From the NCBI RefSeq assembly GCF_013294015.1, contig NZ_JABSNO010000004.1, positions 138,183 through 202,182 of the forward strand: 64,000 nt of DNA, written 5' to 3'. The DNA comes from Frigoriflavimonas asaccharolytica. Lineage in GTDB: Bacteria; Bacteroidota; Bacteroidia; Flavobacteriales; Weeksellaceae. This document shows positions 1 to 8,203 of this stretch, piece by piece; the first letter of the stretch is position 1; the number at the start of each line of letters is the position of its first letter. The notes below the pieces were generated by a model that searched no databases, had not been told where the DNA came from, and saw nothing but the letters and a program-made list of their open reading frames with translations. Position numbers and translations under genes: made by a program.

Positions 1-438
1 CATCAGGTAACTTTCAGTTTTTTTAGCGATGAAAATCAAAACGTCTTTGCTACAGATTTTCAGATTTTCCATACAGAAAATCCCGAAGAATTTAATTTAA
101 TAAAGCCAAATATTGCCTTAATCATTCCACAATCTGAAGCTGAATTTGCAAAATTAAATTTGGGCGAAATCATCAATGGTGGAGTTTTAATTTATAATGA
201 AGATCTTGAACATCAGATTTCTGAAACGCCAGGCTTTTTCCGCAAATTATCTTTTCAAATAGCAGAAACAACCACAGATAATTTTCAAAATTTTCTAGAA
301 ACAGATTTTAGCCAAATTCCATTGCAAATTTCTGATAGAACTTTAATAGAAAACATTTTTGGTCTAAAAATTCTTTGCCAGCAAACGCAAATCATGGAAG
401 AAGATTTTTATGAGGCCTTGATGGAGTTTCGAGCATAA
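1..438 (+). CDS. Hypothetical protein, 5' end outside window
   Basis: The reading frame is open from the first base of the window to a TAA at 436-438, giving 145 codons. An internal ATG at 160 is unlikely to be the true start because the upstream residues continue in the same frame with similar composition. The visible part is acidic and rich in Phe, Asn, Glu and Ile, with no signal peptide, membrane segment or motif that I recognise. It ends 192 bases before the homogentisate dioxygenase gene on the same strand. The function is unknown. The missing N-terminus may hold the diagnostic domain. Confidence 0.6.
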   Translation, partial: HQVTFSFFSDENQNVFATDFQIFHTENPEEFNLIKPNIALIIPQSEAEFAKLNLGEIINGGVLIYNEDLEHQISETPGFFRKLSFQIAETTTDNFQNFLETDFSQIPLQISDRTLIENIFGLKILCQQTQIMEEDFYEALMEFRA

Positions 439-630
439 TTAAATCTGAAAGGTGCAAATTTGAAATGAAAGTCCATTACCTTATTTTAACTTTAATCAGG
501 ATTAATTAAACTTCTACTTTTTTAAGTTTTGTTCCTATAGTTCCTTTTGTGGTTTAAAAATTATAATGTCAGATTATCTTTTACTTTAAATTATTTTTTC
601 ACTAATTTTACCTAAAAGCATTTTGAAGTT

Positions 631-1818
631 ATGAGATATCAAAAATCTGGAAAAATTCCACCAAAAAGACACACCGTATTTAAATCTGAAGAAGGAAAAT
701 TCTACTACGAACAACTTTTCGGGACAGAAGGATTTCATGGCATCGCTTCTTTATTATATCATGTTCATCGTCCAACGCAAATTATAAAAATTGGCGAACC
801 AAAAGATGTAACCCCAAAAATTGCCGTTGCAAAAAATGTAACACCAAGAATGTTCAAAGGGATGAATGTTACGCCAGAAGACGATTTTTTGGAAAGTAGA
901 AAAGTTCTTTTGATCAACAACGACCTAAAAATGGGTCTTGCAAAACCTAGAAAATCGACAGAATATTTCTACAAAAATGCCGAATGTGATGAAATGCTTT
1001 ATATCCATAATGGAAGCGGAACTTTAAAAACTTTCGTTGGAAATTTAGAATTTTCTTTTGGAGATTATCTCATTATTCCACGCGGAACTATTTATCAGAT
1101 CCATTTTGATACCGAAGAAACCGTTATTTTATTCATAGAAAGCCACTCACCTATTTACACGCCAAAACGATACAGAAATGAATTTGGCCAATTATTAGAG
1201 CATTCTCCGTTTTGCGAACGAGATATAGAAACGCCAGTTTTTCAAAAACCAATCGATGAAAAAGGTGAATTCATCATCAAAGTAAAAAAAGAAAATCAGA
1301 TTACAGATTTCGTTTACGCCACGCATCCTTTTGATTTAGTAGGTTGGGACGGCTATTTCTATCCTTTTAAATTCAATATCAAAAATTTTGAGCCAATTAC
1401 CGGTAGAATTCATCAACCACCGCCAGTTCATCAAACTTTTGAAGGGCACAATTTTGTAATTTGTTCGTTCTGCGCTAGAATGTTTGATTATCATCCAGAC
1501 GCAATTCCCGCACCATACAATCATTCCAACATAGATTCCGACGAGGTATTATTCTACACAGAAGGAGATTTTATGAGTAGAAATCACATAGATTTGATGG
1601 ATTTCACGCTTCATCCTGGTGGAATTGTTCACGGTCCACATCCAGGAGCGATGGAACGCAGCATTGGCAAAAAATTCACAGAAGAATATGCGGTGATGGT
1701 AGATCCTTTTCGTCCGTTTCAAATTACGGAGGAGGCCATGAAAGTAGAAGACGATTCCTACAAAACCTCGTGGTTAGAAAACGAAGATCATACTATTAAA
1801 GATCGATTGCAAGAATAA
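631..1818 (+). CDS. hmgA: Homogentisate 1,2-dioxygenase
   Basis: A cytoplasmic Fe(II) ring-cleaving dioxygenase converting homogentisate to maleylacetoacetate in tyrosine/phenylalanine breakdown. The 395-residue length suits the short bacterial members of the family. The C-terminal cupin carries the expected metal region: H298, E305 and H334 in the stretches NHSNIDSDE and HPGGIVHGPHPGAME are the likely iron ligands by family analogy. The start gives a normal N-terminus (MRYQKSGKIPPKRHTVF). The window also carries the preceding enzyme (4-hydroxyphenylpyruvate dioxygenase, 6265) and the final one (fumarylacetoacetase, 8204), supporting the role. No maleylacetoacetate isomerase is present in the window. 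Identification is strong. Confidence 0.95.
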   Translation: MRYQKSGKIPPKRHTVFKSEEGKFYYEQLFGTEGFHGIASLLYHVHRPTQIIKIGEPKDVTPKIAVAKNVTPRMFKGMNVTPEDDFLESRKVLLINNDLKMGLAKPRKSTEYFYKNAECDEMLYIHNGSGTLKTFVGNLEFSFGDYLIIPRGTIYQIHFDTEETVILFIESHSPIYTPKRYRNEFGQLLEHSPFCERDIETPVFQKPIDEKGEFIIKVKKENQITDFVYATHPFDLVGWDGYFYPFKFNIKNFEPITGRIHQPPPVHQTFEGHNFVICSFCARMFDYHPDAIPAPYNHSNIDSDEVLFYTEGDFMSRNHIDLMDFTLHPGGIVHGPHPGAMERSIGKKFTEEYAVMVDPFRPFQITEEAMKVEDDSYKTSWLENEDHTIKDRLQE

Positions 1819-1864
1819 TTTTAAAATTTTTAGAAGCAGAAAGATTTTTGCTTTTTCGAAAAAC

Positions 1865-1923
1865 AGTGCCGGCTATCCGTTATATCTTTTGCTTCGCAAA
1901 AGGATGCCACTTCTATCCGGGCT
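1865..1923 (-). ncRNA. Candidate structured intergenic RNA element, copy A
   Basis: Downstream of hmgA. Read on the minus strand it begins AGCCCGGATAGAAGTGGCATCC, broken by a perfect six-pair hairpin (TTTTGC-GAA-GCAAAA at 1887-1901), then GATATAACGGATAGCCGG. The same order of blocks (AGCCCG, AGTGG, ATCC, T-run/A-run hairpin, GAT, AACGGA) recurs at 51510-51590. It is GC-richer than the flanking sequence. A flavobacterial structured RNA is possible (Flavo-1 is one known candidate), but I could not run a covariance search. Confidence 0.4.
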
Positions 1924-2045
1924 AAAAGAAAGATTTTCGCTTTTTTCAAACGATTCATTTTGGGGTTAAATTGATTTTTAAAAATCGAATTTTTAGTTTT
2001 ATAAAATGTTTTTGAATTTTGGTTTTAAATAAGTAGAACATATTT

Positions 2046-2630
2046 ATGAATAATGATATTGAAGATATTTTTTCGTTTTTGAAAATAAATCATGGCTTCA
2101 AAACTGAAGATGAAGTACTGTTCAAAAAGTATTTTCAGCAAGAAGTATTTGAAAAAAACGATTTTGTATTAAGAGCAGGAGAAGTTTGCCACAAATTATA
2201 TTTTGTAAAAAAAGGACTTTTAAGAACATTTCATACCAACCAAAATGGCATAGAATTTACCAGATTATTTGCAAGTGAAAATGAATTTTGCACCATTCTT
2301 TTAAGTTTTTCGGCAGCAATAAAAAGTGTTGCAAACATACAAGCATTAGAAAAAACAGAACTTTACAGCATTACTTTTGCACATTTCAAAGAATTTTTAG
2401 ACCAATCTGAAAAAGCAAAAAATATTTACACCATTATTTTAGAGAATTTTCAAAATTTCCAGATCAAACGCTTAGAATTTTTAACCTCTTACTCATCATT
2501 AGAGAAAGTGGAATTATTTTTAAATGAAAATAAAGATTTAGAACAAAGAATTTCAGATAGAGTTATATCTACCTATCTACAAATAACCCCAGAAACTTAT
2601 TCCCGTTGCAAAAAATTATTGATTTCTTGA
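2046..2630 (+). CDS. Crp/Fnr family transcriptional regulator
   Basis: A 194-residue protein with a cyclic-nucleotide-binding beta-roll fold over roughly residues 20-125 (landmarks VLRAGEVCHKLYFVKKGLLR and the following Phe-rich strands). A short C-terminal helical part (about 150-194) ends in TPETYSRCKKLL, the recognition-helix position of the family. Such proteins bind DNA as dimers and act as activators or repressors. The ligand is often unknown in Bacteroidetes, and the Arg/Ser phosphate-binding cassette of true CRP is not evident here. The last 66 bases of this gene recur at 3411-3476 as a remnant, so the gene end and following leader were duplicated. Confidence 0.85.
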   Translation: MNNDIEDIFSFLKINHGFKTEDEVLFKKYFQQEVFEKNDFVLRAGEVCHKLYFVKKGLLRTFHTNQNGIEFTRLFASENEFCTILLSFSAAIKSVANIQALEKTELYSITFAHFKEFLDQSEKAKNIYTIILENFQNFQIKRLEFLTSYSSLEKVELFLNENKDLEQRISDRVISTYLQITPETYSRCKKLLIS

Positions 2631-2690
2631 TTTGAATCAATGTTTTTTAAAATTTTTGATTTTAATTTTACAGAAATTTAAAATTATGAA
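2565..2690 (+). repeat. Direct repeat, copy 1 (crp tail plus leader)
   Basis: About 126 bp covering the last 22 codons of the Crp/Fnr gene, its stop codon, the following leader and the start codon of the lipoprotein gene. It matches 3411-3536 at a constant offset of 846 bp, with a few substitutions and compensating one-base indels. Both copies end at an ATG-AAA start. Confidence 0.9.
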
Positions 2691-3375
2691 AAAAATTTTT
2701 CCTATCCTTTTGTCATTATTTTTATTTACAAATATTACATGTTCGAGAGTAGTGGACGAACCTTTGGGCATTAAAAGCACTTTGAGTGGAAATGTTATAA
2801 ATGAAATTACAAGTAAACCCGTAGAAGGTTATAAAATAAAGTTTGTAAAATCAAAATCTGGTTGTATAAATTGGGGATGCGGAATTTCTACTATAGAAGA
2901 AAAAATTGCTTACACTGATGAAAATGGTAATTATTCGATTGACTTTATGTACTATTTAGAATCCGATGAAACTTATGGTTTGGAAAATGATTATGATTTT
3001 CAATACGTATCTGTTTATCAACAATCGAATGGAATTAAACCAGGTAACTCAAAGATTAATATTATTGTTTGGCAACCCATAAAATTAATTATAAACACAA
3101 CTGTAAAAAACAACAATTTACCTCCCGTTACATTAGGAAATAAGTTGAATGGCACTAATGATTCCTATTTTTTTGGCACTGAAAATTTCTATGAAAATAA
3201 TATCACAAAAACTGTGACTTTATATACTAAACCGAATAATACTATTGATTTGGACTATTGGTACTACGAGAATTATAATTCGGGAAATCCGATAAGGCAT
3301 TTAAAATCACAAACTTTAACTACAGGAATTTCTGATATAAATCTTAATCTTGAAATTGATTGTGCTACTTTTTAA
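2686..3375 (+). CDS. Lipoprotein with carboxypeptidase-regulatory-like domain
   Basis: The start at 2686 (MKKIFPILLSLFLF) is preferred over the in-frame ATG at 2632. It gives a normal signal peptide, and the same leader-ATG junction is reproduced in the duplicated copy at 3532. The 229-residue product has a lipobox-like LFTNITC, so Cys20 or so is the likely lipid anchor. Residues about 30-75 (SGNVINEITSKPVEGYKI) look like the start of a beta-sandwich regulatory domain of the CarboxypepD_reg type. The rest is beta-rich and Tyr/Asn-rich. It is probably an envelope protein of unknown function. Confidence 0.7.
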   Translation: MKKIFPILLSLFLFTNITCSRVVDEPLGIKSTLSGNVINEITSKPVEGYKIKFVKSKSGCINWGCGISTIEEKIAYTDENGNYSIDFMYYLESDETYGLENDYDFQYVSVYQQSNGIKPGNSKINIIVWQPIKLIINTTVKNNNLPPVTLGNKLNGTNDSYFFGTENFYENNITKTVTLYTKPNNTIDLDYWYYENYNSGNPIRHLKSQTLTTGISDINLNLEIDCATF

Positions 3376-3410
3376 AGTTCTAAAATTCTAAAACAGTTTC
3401 CAGCAAAATA

Positions 3411-3476
3411 ATATCAACCTATCTTCAAATAACCATAGAAACTTATTCCCGTTGCAAAAAATTATTGATTTCTTGA
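3411..3476 (+). pseudogene. Remnant of Crp/Fnr gene 3' end
   Basis: Twenty-one codons and a stop read ISTYLQITIETYSRCKKLLIS, identical to the C-terminus of the regulator at 2046-2630 except for Pro to Ile at one position. Nothing upstream continues the gene, since 3376-3410 matches it only weakly. It is therefore a truncated copy left by the duplication that also produced the leader of the next gene. Confidence 0.85.
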
Positions 3477-3536
3477 TTTGAATCAATGTTTTTAAAAATA
3501 TTAGAATTTAATTTTACAGAAATTAAAAATTATGAA
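3411..3536 (+). repeat. Direct repeat, copy 2 (crp tail plus leader)
   Basis: The second copy of the 126-bp repeat (first copy 2565-2690, offset 846 bp). It supplies the whole upstream region and start codon of the gene at 3532. That gene may therefore have inherited the regulatory leader of its neighbour. Confidence 0.9.
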
Positions 3537-3933
3537 AACTTTAATATTCATTGTGATATTATTATTGCCAACCTTTATTTTCTCACAACAAAATAATAAT
3601 TCAGAAGCAGAAAATTATTTAAAAAAATCCAACTCGAAAAGAAAAACAGCAAATATCTTAGCAATATCTGGAGGCGGATTGTTATTGACAGGAATTGTAG
3701 TATCCGCATCTAATCAACATAATCAGGAATTTCTACCAACAAATTTAGTTGTCGGTGGTTCTTTGATTACGTTGGGAGTGCTATCTGCACTTACTTCTAT
3801 CCCATTTTACATTTCTTCAAATCACAACACAAAAAAGTATTTAAAAATTGTTCCATCAGCGAAATTAATCCCAAAAAATGAATTAAATCATAATACAAAT
3901 TATGCAGTAATTGGTATAAATCTAAATTTTTGA
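3532..3933 (+). CDS. Small exported membrane protein, unknown function
   Basis: 133 residues: a signal peptide (MKTLIFIVILLLPTFIFSQ), a Lys/Asn-rich linker, and two hydrophobic segments, the first with AISGGGLLLTGIV and the second with VVGGSLITLGVLSALTSIPF. A beta-strand-like C-terminus ends in Phe (YAVIGINLNF). This layout (signal, two Gly-rich hairpin-forming segments, terminal aromatic) is common in small envelope proteins of Flavobacteria whose role is not known. Its leader and start codon lie in the duplicated block shared with the lipoprotein gene at 2686, but the two proteins are not homologous beyond the first few residues. Confidence 0.65.
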   Translation: MKTLIFIVILLLPTFIFSQQNNNSEAENYLKKSNSKRKTANILAISGGGLLLTGIVVSASNQHNQEFLPTNLVVGGSLITLGVLSALTSIPFYISSNHNTKKYLKIVPSAKLIPKNELNHNTNYAVIGINLNF

Positions 3934-4043
3934 TTAAAGTTGACAGTTTATCCTGCTTATCGAAATTGACTTTTATCATCAATGAAAATTGGCTTTCAAA
4001 ATCCTGATTTTGTACTTTTACGATCGTTTAAAAATCAAGGTAA

Positions 4044-5324
4044 ATGATTAATTATATAAGTGCAGAAGAAGCCATTTCATTAGTAAAAAGTGGCGATAGA
4101 ATTTTTTCACACGGAAGTGCATGCACACCCAATTTTTTGATAGACGAATTGGCAAGACAATCTTCTCGCTTGAAAGATGTAGAATTTGTATCCATCACGC
4201 AACAAGGCAATGTAGAAGTAGCAAAACCGCAATACAAAGATTCATTTTTCATCAATTCACTCTTCGTTTCTACACCAGTTCGTGATGCTGTTGATAGCGA
4301 ACGTGGCGATTTTGTTCCCGTATTTTTAAGCGAAATCCCTATTCTTTTTAAAAATGGAATTTTAAAAATAGATGTTGCACTTATTACGGTTTCTCCACCC
4401 GATGTCCACGGATATTGCACATTAGGAACATCCGTAGATGTTGCAAGGTCTGCAGTTGATACTGCAAAAATTGTGATAGCACAAGTAAATCCCAAAATGC
4501 CAAGAACGCACGGAAATGGCATGATACATATTGATCGCATTACAAAATTGGTATTTCATGAGGAAGAACTATTGACAATTGATTATGGTGCAAAAGTTAC
4601 CGATTGCGAGATGACAATTGGTAAAAATATCGCAGAATTAATTGATGATAGAAGTACGCTTCAAATGGGAATTGGCACAATTCCAGATGCAGTTTTGAGA
4701 TGTTTAAACAATCATAAAGATTTAGGAATACACACCGAAATGATCAGCGATGGTATTATTGATTTAGTTGCGAATGATATTATTAATAATAGATACAAAG
4801 GAACACACCTAAACAGAACAATTACTTCTTTTGCCTTTGGTACTAAAAAATTGTATAATTATATAGACGACAATCCAAGTTTTGCTTTTATGGATGTACA
4901 ACATGTGAACTACCCTATCAATATTATGAAAAATAAAAAGATGGTTGCCATCAATTCTGCTATTGAAATAGATTTAACAGGACAAGTTTGTGCAGATTCT
5001 ATTGGCACATATCAATTTAGTGGTATTGGCGGACAAATGGATTTCATGCGTGGTGCAGCACTTTCCGAAGGTGGCAAACCCATCATCGCTATTTCATCCA
5101 GAACAAAAAAAGGAGTACCGAGAATTGTGCCATTTCTAAAACAAGGTGCAGGAGTTGTAACAACTCGCGGTCACATACATTACGTAGTTACAGAATTTGG
5201 TGTGGCTTATCTCTACGGAAAAAATTTGCTGCAAAGAGCAAAAGCTTTGATAGAAATTTCCCATCCAGATGATAGAGAAATGCTGGAAAAAGCGACTTTT
5301 GAGCGTTTCCGATTAGGAATGTAA
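4044..5324 (+). CDS. Acetyl-CoA hydrolase / 4-hydroxybutyrate CoA-transferase family
   Basis: A 426-residue class I CoA-transferase with both halves of the acetyl-CoA hydrolase/transferase fold. E232 in HTEMISDG is the expected catalytic glutamate that forms the glutamyl-CoA thioester. The C-terminal half has the oxyanion and CoA-binding loop FSGIGGQMDFMRGA and the family signature TTRGHIHYVVTEFG. It moves CoA between acetyl-CoA and a short-chain acid, but the acid cannot be decided from sequence. It sits between a remnant-bearing intergenic region and a convergent DUF4920 gene. Its placement among tyrosine-degradation genes may be chance, although that pathway ends in acetoacetate. Confidence 0.85.
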   Translation: MINYISAEEAISLVKSGDRIFSHGSACTPNFLIDELARQSSRLKDVEFVSITQQGNVEVAKPQYKDSFFINSLFVSTPVRDAVDSERGDFVPVFLSEIPILFKNGILKIDVALITVSPPDVHGYCTLGTSVDVARSAVDTAKIVIAQVNPKMPRTHGNGMIHIDRITKLVFHEEELLTIDYGAKVTDCEMTIGKNIAELIDDRSTLQMGIGTIPDAVLRCLNNHKDLGIHTEMISDGIIDLVANDIINNRYKGTHLNRTITSFAFGTKKLYNYIDDNPSFAFMDVQHVNYPINIMKNKKMVAINSAIEIDLTGQVCADSIGTYQFSGIGGQMDFMRGAALSEGGKPIIAISSRTKKGVPRIVPFLKQGAGVVTTRGHIHYVVTEFGVAYLYGKNLLQRAKALIEISHPDDREMLEKATFERFRLGM

Positions 5325-5587
5325 GAAGCAATTTTATTTCATCAGTGTTACTCTTAAATTTACAATTCTTAAAGATTTTGATAAATTAAAAAGTTGATAA
5401 ATTTGTTACGTTTCTTTACAATTTAATCTCGATTACCAGGTTTAAATTTGGTAAAATATTCAAAAATCGCAATCTAATATGAGATAGAAAAACTTTAGTT
5501 TAAAAATGAAATTACGATTTTAACCTCTGTAAAAAGTCTCTTTTGATATTTCCCAGTTGATAGTTTGAATCTACACTATGAATTTAT
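5325..5587. other. Intergenic region without recognisable gene
   Basis: AT-rich sequence between two convergent genes. No open frame, tRNA or convincing repeat was seen before the terminator at 5593. Confidence 0.6.
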
Positions 5588-5592
5588 AAAAA

Positions 5593-5620
5593 AAATCCGT
5601 TGCAAGACTGCAACGGATTT
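5593..5620 (-). terminator. Rho-independent terminator of the DUF4920 gene
   Basis: A perfect 12-bp stem, AAATCCGTTGCA paired with TGCAACGGATTT around the loop AGAC. On the minus strand it is followed by a T-run (from 5587-5595). It lies 24 bases past the stop of the minus-strand gene ending at 5644. It could also stop plus-strand readthrough, but the plus-strand T-run is weaker. Confidence 0.85.
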
Positions 5621-5643
5621 AATTTTTAAATCTTGAAAATTAT

Positions 5644-6141
5644 TTATTTAATAACTTTAATTCCAGTTGCCGTAAAAGATAATTCTTTTTTTGGTTCAGT
5701 GATCATTGCAATCTCATCTTTAGATTTCTTTGCATCTTCAGCAAAATGTTTTAAATCTTCTACGGAAGTCATTTTCATTTCTGCATCTCCTTCCAAAACA
5801 ACATTTTTACCTCTTAAAGCAACAGGCACGAAGAAAGAATAATCTTTCATCTTTACCATGAAGTTTTCTTTACTATTTGTTTTTACCGTCAACCAACATC
5901 CTTTTTTCTCGCAAACTTCTGTAACCGTACCCAAAACGGCAACGTTTTCGATCTTATTGGTTTTCTTCAATTTTTTCTCTAATTGTTTTGCCGTAAAAGC
6001 AGTTTTTAGAACTTCTGGAGAGACTTCTCCACCGTAAAATTCTCCTACTTTTGCTTCACCTTCTGGCGGTCCAGATTTTTGTGCGTTCACAAAACTTAAT
6101 GTACTAATAGAAAGTACCAATGCAAATATTATTTTTTTCAT
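5644..6141 (-). CDS. DUF4920 domain-containing exported protein
   Basis: 165 residues beginning with a signal peptide (MKKIIFALVLSISTLSFVNAQ). The mature part carries the hallmark EVCEKKGCWLTV around residues 76-87, then a basic beta-rich region and a Lys/Glu-rich helix. This matches the Bacteroidetes family DUF4920, periplasmic proteins with an OB-like fold and a conserved CxxxxC pair. A metal-related role has been suggested for similar proteins but is not shown here. It is monocistronic, convergent with the CoA-transferase and divergent from hppD. Confidence 0.8.
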   Translation of the reverse strand: MKKIIFALVLSISTLSFVNAQKSGPPEGEAKVGEFYGGEVSPEVLKTAFTAKQLEKKLKKTNKIENVAVLGTVTEVCEKKGCWLTVKTNSKENFMVKMKDYSFFVPVALRGKNVVLEGDAEMKMTSVEDLKHFAEDAKKSKDEIAMITEPKKELSFTATGIKVIK

Positions 6142-6264
6142 TTTATTTTTTTGTAAAAATAGGTATTTTTTTTAAAATGAAATTTCCATAATTAAAAGTT
6201 AGCATTTTATATTTCATCACTCATTCAAATTTTTGTAAATTGGCGTTATTAAAAATAAACAATA

Positions 6265-7395
6265 ATGTCTACACAAACATTCGCAGAAAAAATAGCGCAA
6301 GCAGAGAATTTTTTACCTATAAATGGTACAGATTATCTAGAATTTTATGTCGGAAATGCAAAGCAAGCAGCCCATTTTTACAAAACCGCTTTTGGTTTTC
6401 AATCTTTGGCTTATGCAGGTCCGGAAACTGGCGTGAGAGATCGTGCTTCTTACGTTTTGCAACAAGGCAAAATAAGATTGGTACTTACTTCTGGTTTAAA
6501 TTCTGATTCGCCAATTTGCGAGCATCAAAAAAAACATGGAGACGGTGTGAAAATTCTTGCACTTTGGGTAGATGATGCCTATTCTGCGTTCGAAGAAACT
6601 ACAAAACGCGGTGGAAAACCTTATCTGGAACCAATGACTATTACCGATGAACATGGTGAAGTGAGAATGTCTGGAATTTATACATATGGCGAAACCGTTC
6701 ACATGTTTATCGAAAGAAAAAATTACACCGGAGCATTTATGCCAGGCTACGAAAAATGGGAAAGCGTATATAATCCTGAAGAAGTTGGTTTGCTTTATGT
6801 AGATCACTGCGTAGGAAATGTAGGTTGGGATAGAATGCTACCAACTGTAGAATGGTATGAAAAAGTGATGGGATTTGTAAATATTTTAAGTTTTGATGAC
6901 AAGCAAATCAACACAGAATATTCTGCTTTGATGAGCAAAGTAATGAGCAATGGAAATGGTTTTGCAAAATTCCCAATCAACGAACCTGCAGAAGGAGCAA
7001 AAAAATCTCAAATTGAGGAATATTTAGATTTTTATGAGGGAGAAGGTGTTCAGCATATTGCAGTTGCAACAAAAGATATTATTCATACTGTAAAAACTTT
7101 AAAAGCAAGAGGGATAGAATTTTTGAGCGCACCACCAGAAGCGTACTACGAAATGATCCCGGAAAGAGTGGGAACTATTGGCGAAGACATCAAACAATTG
7201 ATGGAATTGGGAATATTAGTAGATCATGATGAAGAAGGGTATTTATTGCAAATCTTCACAAAACCGATTGAAGATAGACCTACTCTATTCTTTGAAATAA
7301 TAGAAAGACATGGCGCGCAAAGTTTTGGCGCTGGAAATTTCAAAGCGTTATTTGAAGCCTTGGAAAGAGAGCAAGAGAAACGTGGAAACTTGTAG
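6265..7395 (+). CDS. hppD: 4-hydroxyphenylpyruvate dioxygenase
   Basis: 376 residues forming two vicinal-oxygen-chelate modules. The enzyme converts 4-hydroxyphenylpyruvate to homogentisate using Fe(II) and O2. The facial triad is visible in the C-terminal module: H181 in VDHCVGN, H264 in GVQHIAVAT and E344 in LFFEIIERHG. The end carries the conserved GNFKALFEALEREQ. The start at 6265 (MSTQTFAEKIAQAENFLPING) gives the usual N-terminus. Its product feeds hmgA 5 kb upstream and fumarylacetoacetase 0.8 kb downstream. A strong hairpin terminator follows, so it is probably a single-gene transcript. Confidence 0.96.
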   Translation: MSTQTFAEKIAQAENFLPINGTDYLEFYVGNAKQAAHFYKTAFGFQSLAYAGPETGVRDRASYVLQQGKIRLVLTSGLNSDSPICEHQKKHGDGVKILALWVDDAYSAFEETTKRGGKPYLEPMTITDEHGEVRMSGIYTYGETVHMFIERKNYTGAFMPGYEKWESVYNPEEVGLLYVDHCVGNVGWDRMLPTVEWYEKVMGFVNILSFDDKQINTEYSALMSKVMSNGNGFAKFPINEPAEGAKKSQIEEYLDFYEGEGVQHIAVATKDIIHTVKTLKARGIEFLSAPPEAYYEMIPERVGTIGEDIKQLMELGILVDHDEEGYLLQIFTKPIEDRPTLFFEIIERHGAQSFGAGNFKALFEALEREQEKRGNL

Positions 7396-7457
7396 TTTTC
7401 TCTTTATCATTAAATTTTTTGAAGAATTAAGGTCATTATGACTTAATGACAAAATAT

Positions 7458-7486
7458 AACCTAAATAAACAAAGTTTATTTAGGTT
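7458..7486 (+). terminator. Terminator after hppD
   Basis: A perfect 13-bp stem, AACCTAAATAAAC paired with GTTTATTTAGGTT around a three-A loop, then AT-rich sequence. A second, smaller dyad (TTAAG/CTTAA with TCATTATGA between) lies just before it at 7427-7448. Confidence 0.65.
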
Positions 7487-7540
7487 AATAAAATTTAGGC
7501 TAAAGAAGTTTGGCATGATTAGAATTAAATAATACACATA

Positions 7541-8020
7541 ATGAAAAAAATAATTTTAAGTTTCGTATTGATTTCATTTTCAATTTTAATGAATGCACAA
7601 TATGGAAGTTTAGATGCAATTTTGACGAAATTGGAACAGCGGAAAGGAATTAATCAGCCGCTTGTGAAACAAGATATTTCTCGCAAAAAATTTATTTTAA
7701 TAGAAGAATTTCCAGATCATACGGAAAGAAGTTTTGTAATCATCAATGGAAAAAATTTGACTTATGTAGAAATTTTTGATGATAAAAAAGATGGAACAAG
7801 TGTTTCCAATGTATTTTCTGGAGATGTACTTCAGACTAGAAAGAATATAGTTTCCATCCGCGCCAATCTTTTGGAAGGCAAAAAAATTGCAATCCCAATT
7901 ACAAAAACTTTTTTTGCGACCAACCAAGACGAAATTATCTATTTGGTAGATATCAACACGAAAAAAAGGTGGATAGATGAGGCTTTCATCAATCAAACCA
8001 TGAAGAAAAAAAAGAAATAG
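7541..8020 (+). CDS. Hypothetical exported protein
   Basis: 159 residues with a clear signal peptide (MKKIILSFVLISFSILMNAQ) and a mature region predicted to be mostly beta strands. The C-terminus is very basic (NQTMKKKKK). No family was recognised. It lies between hppD and fahA on the same strand, but each side has its own long intergenic region, so no operon is implied. Confidence 0.65.
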   Translation: MKKIILSFVLISFSILMNAQYGSLDAILTKLEQRKGINQPLVKQDISRKKFILIEEFPDHTERSFVIINGKNLTYVEIFDDKKDGTSVSNVFSGDVLQTRKNIVSIRANLLEGKKIAIPITKTFFATNQDEIIYLVDINTKKRWIDEAFINQTMKKKKK

Positions 8021-8077
8021 GCGACTTTTAAAACTTTTAAAACTTTTAAATAAATCTTATTTTATTACAAATCTTGC

Positions 8078-8166
8078 TCTCGTCCTAAAAAAAGCGATGA
8101 GTGGATTCCGATGTAAAAGCGGAAGGAACAAAAGGTATCGTCTTGAAGACGAGACTGCCCAAAAAA
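8078..8166 (+). ncRNA. Candidate structured intergenic RNA element, copy B
   Basis: An outer stem TCTCGTC (8078-8084) pairs with GACGAGA (8148-8154). Inside are GATGAGTGG, a hairpin TTCCG...CGGAA, and CAAAAGGTATCG. CTGCCC and an A-run follow. The GAGTGG block and the closing CTGCCC resemble the copy at 51510-51590, although the overall similarity is weaker. It lies in the leader of fahA, ending 38 bases before its start, so a cis-regulatory role is possible. Confidence 0.35.
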
Positions 8167-8203
8167 TTAGTATCAATTTTCTCAAATACTTTAAATATTT
8201 AAT

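Noticed and set aside
4052..4540. 162-codon antisense frame over the CoA-transferase gene
   Set aside because: Shadow of a well-supported gene; no signal peptide, motif or start context of its own.
5325..5587. Possible tRNA or small RNA in the gene-free stretch
   Set aside because: No cloverleaf, T-loop consensus or promoter-terminator pair could be seen apart from the terminator of the neighbouring gene.
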